Source of the DNA: DASPJL01 sp035628645
GTDB taxonomy: Bacteria; Bacteroidota; Bacteroidia; Cytophagales; Cyclobacteriaceae
Length of the DNA: 33,575 nt
Reading direction: 5' to 3'
Assembly (NCBI GenBank): GCA_035628645.1
Contig: DASPJL010000173.1
Location: forward strand, 1 to 33,575
Shown: positions 15,656 through 22,872 of the stretch, piece by piece
Layout: each line of letters opens with the position of its first letter
How positions within the stretch are numbered: the stretch's first letter is position 1
The notes under the pieces: generated by a model
Told to the model about the DNA's origin: nothing
The model's database searches: none
The model's input: the letters and a program-made list of their open reading frames with translations, nothing else
Program-made: the position numbers and the translations under genes

Positions 15656-16633
15656 TTACCAACCAAGAACCCAGGCAAAAATCAAGGGTGCAACTATAGT
15701 AGCATCGCTTTCTACAATAAACTTAGGTGTATTGATGTCCAGCTTACCCCAGGTTATTTTTTCATTTGGGACAGCGCCAGAGTATGATCCGTAAGAGGTG
15801 GTTGAATCTGAAATCTGACAGAAGTAGCTCCAGAAAGGGACATCATGCCACTCCAAGTCCTGGTACATCATCGGAACTACGCAGATGGGAAAATCTCCCG
15901 CAATACCTCCGCCTATCTGGAAGAATCCAACGCCTTTTCCACCTGAATTCTCCCTATACCACTTCGAAAGCCAAACCATATAGTCAATACCACTTTTCAT
16001 GGTAGAAGATTTTAATTCTCCTTTGATACAATAAGAAGCGAAAATATTTCCCATTGTGCTGTCTTCCCATCCCGGACAAATAATTGGCAAGTTTCTTTCA
16101 GCAGCAGCAATCATCCAACTGTCTTTGGTATCAATTTCATAATGCTCTTTCATCACTTCTGATAAAAGGAGCTTATACATATATTCATGAGGGAAATATT
16201 GTTCTCCCTTGTCATTGGCATCTTTCCAGAGTTTAACAATGTGCTTCTGGATTCTTCTGAAAGCTTCTTCTTCAGGAATACAGGTGTCCGTAACACGGTT
16301 GAATCCTTTTTCCAGCAGGTTCCATTCTTCCTGTGGACTCAGGTCACGATAATTGGGTACCCTTTTGTAGTGAGAATGGGCTACAAGGTTCATGATGTCT
16401 TCTTCCAGATTTGCCCCTGTGCAAGAGATTATATCTACCTTTCCCTGGCGGATCATTTCGGCTAGAGAAACCCCAAGCTCGGCAGTACTCATAGCTCCGG
16501 CAAGTGTAATCATCATTTTTCCACCTTCCAGCAAATGCGTTTCATATCCTTTTGCTGCATCCATTAAGGCTGCGGCATTAAAGTGACGATAATGATGCTG
16601 GATGAAATCTGAAACAGGTCCTTTTTTAGTCAT
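15656..16633 (-). CDS. Deoxyhypusine-synthase-like protein
   Basis: 325 residues. The fold markers of deoxyhypusine synthase are present: MITLAGAMSTAELG (NAD-binding start), SCTGANLEEDIMNLVAHSHY, PIICPGWEDSTMGN, GGGIAGDFP, then AVPNEKITWGK and ESDATIVAPL. K297 in ITWGK corresponds to the lysine that forms the enzyme-substrate imine in the eukaryotic enzyme. Bacteria lack eIF5A, so the substrate is not the classical one; related bacterial enzymes transfer the aminobutyl group of spermidine to other amines, as in homospermidine-type chemistry. Cytoplasmic and NAD-dependent by family. It sits alone between two terminators, with no polyamine gene beside it. Confidence 0.92.
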   Translation of the reverse strand: MTKKGPVSDFIQHHYRHFNAAALMDAAKGYETHLLEGGKMMITLAGAMSTAELGVSLAEMIRQGKVDIISCTGANLEEDIMNLVAHSHYKRVPNYRDLSPQEEWNLLEKGFNRVTDTCIPEEEAFRRIQKHIVKLWKDANDKGEQYFPHEYMYKLLLSEVMKEHYEIDTKDSWMIAAAERNLPIICPGWEDSTMGNIFASYCIKGELKSSTMKSGIDYMVWLSKWYRENSGGKGVGFFQIGGGIAGDFPICVVPMMYQDLEWHDVPFWSYFCQISDSTTSYGSYSGAVPNEKITWGKLDINTPKFIVESDATIVAPLIFAWVLGW

Positions 16634-16810
16634 GTTTTTATTCTTTACTGTTTATTTAAAATCAAAATTTTATAGTAATACCTTCTGATACCACAGAATA
16701 CTAAATAAAGTTCTAAAACTACACACTATTCCCAGGCATCCGAAATGTTTTAGAAATTTATGACTTAGGCGGCAAAGATACGGAGTTGACTTGAAAAAGG
16801 AAGAAGCTTG

Positions 16811-16838
16811 TTGAGGTGCGAGGTTTGAGGTTCGGGGA
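16811..16838. repeat. Heptamer repeat, four units
   Basis: TTGAGGT, GCGAGGT, TTGAGGT and TCGGGGA lie head to tail. Same family as 3470-3497 and 8987-9007. It lies in the gap between thrS and the deoxyhypusine-synthase-like gene. Confidence 0.6.
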
Positions 16839-16963
16839 AGTACACTTGGACTCCTTTTATTGTGCAGATCGCCATCTTCCATGTGGTTTTTAATTATTAC
16901 TAGTAGGTCCGATTCTTTTTGGGGACAGCATTATTGAATATACATTATAATTATTCAGGATAT

Positions 16964-16991
16964 AAAAAAAGCGACTTGATTAGAGTCGCTT
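16964..16991 (-). terminator. Terminator of thrS
   Basis: AAGCGACT and AGTCGCTT pair around a 7-nt loop. On the minus strand the stem is followed by a T-run, 27 bp after the thrS stop codon. Confidence 0.85.
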
Positions 16992-17017
16992 CTGATATTC
17001 TTTTAAAGAAATTAAAA

Positions 17018-18967
17018 CTATTTGTTAAGCTCCTTGCTTACTTCATCATTAAAGAATTTAACGAATTCTTCAATGGTAAATGAGCCTAAATCTCCTTCGC
17101 CATGTTTTCTCACGGAAACCTTTCTTTCGTGCATCTCCTTCTCTCCTACTATGATCATAAATGGAATTTTCGAAACTTCGGCATCCCTGATCTTTCTACC
17201 AATTTTTTCATCCCTATGGTCAATTACTCCTTTTATGTCCGCTCCCTGAAAGGCTGCAAAAACTTCCTCTGCATACTCTGTAAACTTCTCGGAGATCGGC
17301 AGTACAGTGATTTGTTCAGGGGAAAGCCATAACGGAAAATTACCGGCGCAATGCTCAATCAATACCGCCACAAATCTTTCCATTGAACCGAAAGGCGCCC
17401 TGTGAAGCATTACGGGTCTATGTTTCTGATTATCTGCTCCGATATACTCAAGTTTGAATCTTTCAGGAAGCTGATAGTCTACCTGTATGGTTCCTAACTG
17501 CCATTTTCTTCCCAAGGCATCTTTAACCATAAAATCCAGTTTAGGTCCGTAAAATGCTGCTTCCCCAAGTTCTGTTACTGTATTCAGACCCTTCTCGGCT
17601 GCTGCTTCAATAATTGCACGCTCTGCTTCTTCCCACTGTGCATCTTCACCTATATATTTTGCCTTATCTTCAGGATCTCTCAAAGAAATTTGCGCAGTAT
17701 AATCTTTAAATCCAAGAGAGGTGAAAACATAAAGCACAAGGTCGATTACTTTCAGGAATTCTTCCTTGACCTGGTCTGGTCTGCAGAAAATATGCGCATC
17801 ATCCTGAGTAAAACCTCTGACCCTTGTTAATCCATGCAATTCCCCGCTTTGTTCGTATCTATAAACAGTTCCAAACTCTGCCAGTCTTAAAGGCAACTCT
17901 TTATATGACCTTGGTCTTACCTTATAAATTTCACAGTGATGCGGACAGTTCATTGGTTTCAATAGGAACTCCTCATCCTCGTCCGGTGTATGAATTGGCT
18001 GGAAAGAATCTTTACCGTACTTCTCATAGTGACCGGAAGTAACATAAAGTTGTTTGCTTCCGATGTGGGGAGTAACCACGGGCTGATAACCCGCCTTTGA
18101 TTGTTGTCTCTTTAGGAATTGTTCAAGTCTGTCCCTTAAAGTAGCGCCTTTGGGCAACCAAAGCGGCAATCCCATTCCAACTTTTTCAGAAAAAGCAAAA
18201 AGCTCTAATTCCTTACCGAGTTTTCTGTGGTCTCGTTTTTTTGCTTCTTCAATAAAGGTCAGGTATTCCGTTAATTCTTTTTGTTTTGGGAAAGTGATAC
18301 CGTAAATCCTTGTAAGCTGCTTCTTGCTGGTATCTCCGCGCCAATAAGCGCCGGCTACATTGGTTAATTTAACCGCTTTAATGAACCCAGTATTTGGAAT
18401 ATGCGGTCCACGGCACAGGTCCACAAAATTTCCCTGTTGATAGAAAGTAATTGTGCCATCTTCGAGTCCATCAATTAATTCCAGTTTATATTGATCACCT
18501 TTTTTGTTAAAGTATTGAATGGCATCCGCTTTACTTTTAGGTGATCTCAGGTATTCGTTCTTTTGAGAAGCCAGTTGAATCATTTTGGCTTCGATTTCTT
18601 GCAGCTTATCTGCAGAAAAAGGTACGTCTCCGAAGTCCACATCATAGTAAAAACCACTTTCAATGGCCGGGCCTATTCCAAATTTTGTTCCGGGATAAAG
18701 GGCTTCCAGTGCTTCCGCTAAAAGGTGAGCTGAAGAATGCCAGAAGGTAGATTTTCCTTCTACATCATTCCACGTCAAAAGTTTGAGCTTTGAATTTTCA
18801 GTAATAGGTCTGGTGGCATCCCAAACTTCATCATTTACTTTGGCTGCCAGCACATTTCTGGCAAGTCCTTCACTAATACTGGTAGCTACATCTAATCCGG
18901 TTACACCTTTTTTAAATTCTTTTTCCGATCCATCCGGCAGAGTAATAATGACCTTTTCTTCGCTCAT
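17018..18967 (-). CDS. thrS: Threonyl-tRNA synthetase
   Basis: 649 residues, the usual length for the family. A TGS domain at about 1-61 is followed by the second additional (editing) domain with HSSAHLLAEALE and the catalytic core. The core shows MNCPHHCEIY (C341 is the expected zinc ligand), LAEFGTVYRYEQSGEL, GLTRVRGFTQDDAHIF, and HRAPFGSMERF near the end of the core. The C-terminal anticodon-binding domain ends at ELNK. It charges tRNA-Thr with threonine in the cytoplasm. The gene follows a TPR lipoprotein gene by 12 bp and closes that transcript with its own terminator. The infC, rpmI and rplT genes that often follow thrS are not here. Confidence 0.98.
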   Translation of the reverse strand: MSEEKVIITLPDGSEKEFKKGVTGLDVATSISEGLARNVLAAKVNDEVWDATRPITENSKLKLLTWNDVEGKSTFWHSSAHLLAEALEALYPGTKFGIGPAIESGFYYDVDFGDVPFSADKLQEIEAKMIQLASQKNEYLRSPKSKADAIQYFNKKGDQYKLELIDGLEDGTITFYQQGNFVDLCRGPHIPNTGFIKAVKLTNVAGAYWRGDTSKKQLTRIYGITFPKQKELTEYLTFIEEAKKRDHRKLGKELELFAFSEKVGMGLPLWLPKGATLRDRLEQFLKRQQSKAGYQPVVTPHIGSKQLYVTSGHYEKYGKDSFQPIHTPDEDEEFLLKPMNCPHHCEIYKVRPRSYKELPLRLAEFGTVYRYEQSGELHGLTRVRGFTQDDAHIFCRPDQVKEEFLKVIDLVLYVFTSLGFKDYTAQISLRDPEDKAKYIGEDAQWEEAERAIIEAAAEKGLNTVTELGEAAFYGPKLDFMVKDALGRKWQLGTIQVDYQLPERFKLEYIGADNQKHRPVMLHRAPFGSMERFVAVLIEHCAGNFPLWLSPEQITVLPISEKFTEYAEEVFAAFQGADIKGVIDHRDEKIGRKIRDAEVSKIPFMIIVGEKEMHERKVSVRKHGEGDLGSFTIEEFVKFFNDEVSKELNK

Positions 18968-18979
18968 TGTAATAATATA

Positions 18980-20128
18980 TTATTTAGGTAATTCAGGTGA
19001 AATATTAGGTAATGCAGGCAGCAGAATCATTCTTTGTCTTTCCTCTTCAAGTCGCGTTCTTTCAGCCTCCTGCCTTCGATATATCTTACTTTTAATTCTT
19101 GCAATATCTGCTTGTATTTTCTGGTTTAAAGTATCCATTTGCGCTGCCTTCTCAAATTCAGCAATTGCCTGTGAATAATTCCACAAATACTCATAGACAA
19201 ATCCTAATTTGTACTGCGCCTCAAAATTATCATTTTTAACTTTTAAAACATCCTTAAAGTGACCCAGAGCGGTCGAATATTTTCTTTCATTTAATTTAAT
19301 GTTTCCGAGCTTCAGGCTTACTTCATAAAGTGATGAATCCGCACCGACGATTTTACTATAATAATAGTAGGCGCTGTCTATTCTATAATGCTTTTCAAAA
19401 TATTCTGCTTTTAAGTTCAGCATATCCACGTCAGGGGTAAATTTGGAAAACATTTTATTCAGCAACTCCCTGGCAGATTTATCATCACCCGATTCAATAT
19501 AAAAATTCAACACCTCTTTATGAACCTCCAGATCCTCGGGGTTCAGGGTTAAGGCATTTAAAAAGCTTTCCTTATAACTAACAGTGTCATTAAGGCTTTT
19601 ATAGGCCATTCCCCTTAAGTAATAAGAATAGTAGTTATTTGGATCGATTTGCAGCGCTTTTTCAATTTCTTCAAGTGACTTTTTGATGTCTCCTTTATTT
19701 AAATAAGCCTCTCCAAGGATCAGGTTTAATTGGTAACTGTCGTTGCCGGAGTTCCGTGAAAACTCCGCGGCTATGATGGCCGAGTCATATTTATTGTTTG
19801 AAAGATACGCTTGTGCTAACGTCTTGTAGTAATGGTATTTTTCATCATTTAACTCAATGGCCTTTTTTATATCCTCAAGAGCATCTTTGGATTTGCCTAA
19901 CTTTTCAAAGAGAATAGATCTTTGCCAATATAATTCATCATTCTCGTCATCATCCTCAATCAAAGTATTTAAGACTTTAAGGTGTTGCGCTGAGAAGTCG
20001 GCATCCGCTGGCGGCAGCGCCGGGATCTCATTATATGACCGGTTGAACCTATTACAGGAAAAGGCAAGGAAAGCGGCAAAGAAGAAAACGACTAAGTTTT
20101 GCCTTTTTAAATGCTGGTATGACTTCAC
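18980..20128 (-). CDS. TPR-repeat lipoprotein
   Basis: 382 residues from the GTG at 20128, chosen because it opens a compact lipoprotein signal (MKSYQHLKRQ, then VVFFFAAFLAFSC). A TTG at 20209 is also in frame, but it would put 27 residues, partly encoded by heptamer repeats, ahead of the signal. The mature protein is a chain of about eight tetratricopeptide repeats (AxxAxxLxPNNxxxYYxRGxAY type; clear copies at KDALEDIKKAIEL, KKSLEEIEKALQI and SQAIAEFEKAAQM), ending in a charged coiled coil. TPR lipoproteins are outer-membrane-attached scaffolds; the partner is unknown. It lies 12 bp before thrS and 53 bp after the DUF5686 gene. Confidence 0.9.
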   Translation of the reverse strand: MKSYQHLKRQNLVVFFFAAFLAFSCNRFNRSYNEIPALPPADADFSAQHLKVLNTLIEDDDENDELYWQRSILFEKLGKSKDALEDIKKAIELNDEKYHYYKTLAQAYLSNNKYDSAIIAAEFSRNSGNDSYQLNLILGEAYLNKGDIKKSLEEIEKALQIDPNNYYSYYLRGMAYKSLNDTVSYKESFLNALTLNPEDLEVHKEVLNFYIESGDDKSARELLNKMFSKFTPDVDMLNLKAEYFEKHYRIDSAYYYYSKIVGADSSLYEVSLKLGNIKLNERKYSTALGHFKDVLKVKNDNFEAQYKLGFVYEYLWNYSQAIAEFEKAAQMDTLNQKIQADIARIKSKIYRRQEAERTRLEEERQRMILLPALPNISPELPK

Positions 20129-20166
20129 TATATTCAATATAAAATGGTAACTAAAATGTTTTTTAA

Positions 20167-20201
20167 GTGGGAAGTTAGGAGTTAGAAGTTGGAAGTTAAA
20201 A
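20167..20201. repeat. Heptamer repeat, five units (GTTGGAA family)
   Basis: GTGGGAA, GTTAGGA, GTTAGAA, GTTGGAA and GTTAAAA lie head to tail, just upstream of the preferred start of the TPR lipoprotein. This is the same family as the larger array at 22752-22838. Translated in the TPR frame it would give NFQLLTPNFPL, which is not a signal peptide and supports the later start. Confidence 0.75.
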
Positions 20202-20262
20202 CCTGTCAACCGAAGTAAAAACCTTTTTCTATTTTTTATCTTTCTTCACACTCTCAACATAT

Positions 20263-22872
20263 TTACAACTTAAACTGGAATGATATTTTCACTCCAAACT
20301 TTTTTACATCTGGTTTGTTCAGGTAGGTCATTCGGTGTATGGCGTCAATTCTTATAAATTTAAAGATATTCTCAATACCATATCCAAGTTCTACATAAGG
20401 CACTTCGTTTTTTAATGATCCAAATCGTTCGATCGGGTTTCCCTCTAGGTCTATAGAAGGAATAATTGCCACATTTTCCTCTCTTACTGTTCCGTAAAGA
20501 AAATTTCCTGTTACCAGAAACCTCCACTTGAGTTTTTTTATTAATGGAATCCTGTTAAAAAACAATCCTTCGAAACGATGAACATAATTTAAAGAACCAT
20601 AAGTATCGCTTATAAATTCAAAGTAGTTCATTAAATTGAAAGCAGCATTATTATAAAAGAAAGTTTCATTGCCTAAATGAACCTGAAGTAGCTGGTAAGG
20701 AACACGGGAAGGGATATAACCCATGTTAAAATTGTAAGTAGAAATTCCTGCATAACCTAACTTGAGATTCTGAGTAACCCCTACGTTGAACTTATGGTAG
20801 GACAGGTCGCTTCCGATAACATCTTTGAGTCCTAAAATATACCTAAAGGTAAAAACCGGCCAGTTGCCGCTGCCGAGACTTATCCGGTCGTTGTCATTTT
20901 GAATAAAAAGCTCATTTCTTGTAATCCTCGTTTCTACTACCAACTCCGAGGTCTGAAAATTTTTGTTTCTTGTTAAAGTGTCTGTTGAGGTATTTACAAA
21001 GTATTCGAAGGGAAAGAGTGGTTTATATTCTCTTGCTCTTATGCCAACTCTTTGTGTAACACCCTTTGAGATCTCGGTTTGGAAGTAGGCCCTTGTCTCC
21101 TGAAGCATGAAAGGCCTGAATAGTTTACCCCACCTAGAAGAGGTATAAAACAACGTATTATCATAAATATCTTCCGTCATAAGGCCAACTTGTTCCATAT
21201 CATAATAATGCCTTATTCCCGCTTGTGTCCATGGCCTGCGTTTGAAAATATAATCTACGGAACCGGAATACTTAAATCTTTTATCTAAAGTTCCATAAGC
21301 GCCGTATGCCTTAAAAATCCATTTGTTGCTAAAAGAATAATTGGTTTTAAAACCTAGCCTAAATCTACTGCCTTCCACCTCATTGTGGGCATAAGATAAA
21401 ATATAAGGACCTACATCTATTTTTCCTATTTTCTTATATCCGTTGATAACTATATTGGCAATCTCGATGTAGCTCTTAATAACAGGAACATTGCGGAGAG
21501 AATCGATCATAATGTACACATTCTTTTCTGTGGAGGAAAGCGAATCATGCCGATGCAGATCCCAATAGTTGGGAATATCAATTAAAGCATCCTCCGATAC
21601 TTCGATAGGAGAATCATAAAATTTAAGATCATAAGGCTTATTAACTACAACGTCTTTGTTGGAGGAATAAAATTTGGCAATCATTCCAATAGCTTGCTTA
21701 TTTGGCTCCTTTACATCCATCACGATCCGGGATTTTACCGGTATCCACGGCCCTTGTTCAGTAGGCGCCAACTCCTGCTGTACTTTAATTTTTTCTATAA
21801 AATTAAGGTTTGCATTTTCGGTAATGGCCACATCAATTTGTTTCAAGGCGTAATCATTTTGGGAGATCCAGACCGTTCCGTAAAATGCCAGGTCCTGAGC
21901 CCTTTTGGGCTTGACGTCTATCTTATAACAAAAATCTTCCCCGATGTACATACTGTCCAACAACCTGTACTCATAGTACCCTTTCCATCCATCAGCCAAA
22001 GGAGAAATGAATTCTTTTTCCAGAATATTCAGATAATTTTTATAGAAATTATATTCCTGGAACGAAGAGCCTACCAATTGTGCCACCAGTGTACCGTCCT
22101 GAATGCCAACGCCAGTAAGTTTGGTTTTTATTATTTTCTCTTTTTTCTTGTCAGGGTTATTCCTAAAATAAACGTTGGAGATGGTTTCAGAAATAAAAAT
22201 TGGGAGTATCGGTTTTCCATCTTCACCCGCTATTCTTTCTACACTGTCCAATACCCTGGCAATTTTTTTATACATCTTTGTTTTTCTCAGGTTATCAGAA
22301 ATATTGTCGATGTCTATTTCAATTTTATTGTAGCTTTCATACTCATAAGCGGTCAAACTTCTTTTGTCATTTTTGTCCTTATTCCTCATTACCCCTCTCA
22401 TAATCTCCCATGCAGGATTTTCTCCGGGAACGATAACCACTTCTTCCAGATTATAAGACTCGGTCTCCATCTGAAAGTTTATGGTTTGAGCGATACCTGG
22501 TATTATGGCTTTTGCCTTTTTAAAATAACCAACATAAGAAACTACCAGTGAATCGGAAGGTTCCGAGCTTTTTAGGGTATAAAAACCGTCAAAATCCGAG
22601 TTTGTTCCAATCGTAGTATTTTGAAAATAAATGGTTACAAAAGGCATTCCTTCCCCTGTAGCAGCATCTGTTACCCGCCCTTTTACAATGGTTTGCTGTG
22701 CGAATATGTCAGGAATAGCGGATAAGAAGATGACAGCAAAAAAAATAATTAGTTGGAAGTTGGATGCAGGAAGTTGGAGGTGGCACTTCTTCCCACTTTC
22801 CACTTCCCACTTCCTGCTTCCAACTTCGAGTTTCCAACACCCTCTAAAACAACCCAAGCTGCTTAGGATCAT
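20263..22872 (-). CDS. DUF5686 outer-membrane protein with CarboxypepD_reg-like domain
   Basis: Up to 869 residues. After a hydrophobic signal (LIIFFAVIFLSAIPDIFAQ) comes a carboxypeptidase-regulatory-like domain at about 60-145 (VKGRVTDAATGEGMPFVTI, then SYVGYFK), as at the front of SusC-type proteins. The long DUF5686 region follows and ends in a barrel-like series closing with FGVKISFQFKL. No plug domain or TonB box is visible, so it is not a classical TonB receptor. The ATG at 22872 lies inside the topoisomerase gene (29-bp overlap). The first ~45 residues are mostly translated heptamer repeat (KLEVGSRKWEVESGK), so a GTG at 22803 or a later non-standard codon may be the real start. Function is unknown; the family is outer-membrane in Bacteroidota. 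Confidence 0.88.
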   Translation of the reverse strand: MILSSLGCFRGCWKLEVGSRKWEVESGKKCHLQLPASNFQLIIFFAVIFLSAIPDIFAQQTIVKGRVTDAATGEGMPFVTIYFQNTTIGTNSDFDGFYTLKSSEPSDSLVVSYVGYFKKAKAIIPGIAQTINFQMETESYNLEEVVIVPGENPAWEIMRGVMRNKDKNDKRSLTAYEYESYNKIEIDIDNISDNLRKTKMYKKIARVLDSVERIAGEDGKPILPIFISETISNVYFRNNPDKKKEKIIKTKLTGVGIQDGTLVAQLVGSSFQEYNFYKNYLNILEKEFISPLADGWKGYYEYRLLDSMYIGEDFCYKIDVKPKRAQDLAFYGTVWISQNDYALKQIDVAITENANLNFIEKIKVQQELAPTEQGPWIPVKSRIVMDVKEPNKQAIGMIAKFYSSNKDVVVNKPYDLKFYDSPIEVSEDALIDIPNYWDLHRHDSLSSTEKNVYIMIDSLRNVPVIKSYIEIANIVINGYKKIGKIDVGPYILSYAHNEVEGSRFRLGFKTNYSFSNKWIFKAYGAYGTLDKRFKYSGSVDYIFKRRPWTQAGIRHYYDMEQVGLMTEDIYDNTLFYTSSRWGKLFRPFMLQETRAYFQTEISKGVTQRVGIRAREYKPLFPFEYFVNTSTDTLTRNKNFQTSELVVETRITRNELFIQNDNDRISLGSGNWPVFTFRYILGLKDVIGSDLSYHKFNVGVTQNLKLGYAGISTYNFNMGYIPSRVPYQLLQVHLGNETFFYNNAAFNLMNYFEFISDTYGSLNYVHRFEGLFFNRIPLIKKLKWRFLVTGNFLYGTVREENVAIIPSIDLEGNPIERFGSLKNEVPYVELGYGIENIFKFIRIDAIHRMTYLNKPDVKKFGVKISFQFKL
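22752..22838. repeat. Inverted heptamer-repeat array forming a 26-bp-arm hairpin
   Basis: Five GTTGGAA-type units (22752-22786) face seven TTCCAAC-type units (22790-22838). Arms 22758-22783 and 22800-22825 pair over 26 bp with three mismatches and a 16-bp loop. On the minus strand the hairpin begins 18 bases after the topoisomerase stop codon and is followed by AATTATTTTT, so it may also stop transcription. It also lies within the apparent N-terminal codons of the DUF5686 gene. Confidence 0.85.

Larger units (their letters stand above)
16634..17017. other. Intergenic stretch between thrS and the deoxyhypusine-synthase-like gene
   Basis: 384 bp. It holds the thrS terminator (16964-16991), the heptamer repeat at 16811-16838 and, by position, the promoter of the downstream minus-strand gene, for which I found no exact consensus. 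A 70-codon minus-strand frame crosses the repeat but lacks family resemblance, and I treat it as non-coding. Confidence 0.5.

Noticed and set aside
16670..16882. 70-codon minus-strand frame between thrS and the deoxyhypusine-synthase-like gene
   Set aside because: It crosses the heptamer repeat, has no family resemblance and no signal of translation.
21694..22551. 285-codon plus-strand frame
   Set aside because: It lies fully inside the DUF5686 gene on the other strand, has an abnormal Phe/Tyr/His-rich composition and matches no family.
22784..22799. Insertion sequence ends
   Set aside because: The inverted repeat has only a 16-bp loop and a 7-bp internal period, with no transposase and no target duplication seen.
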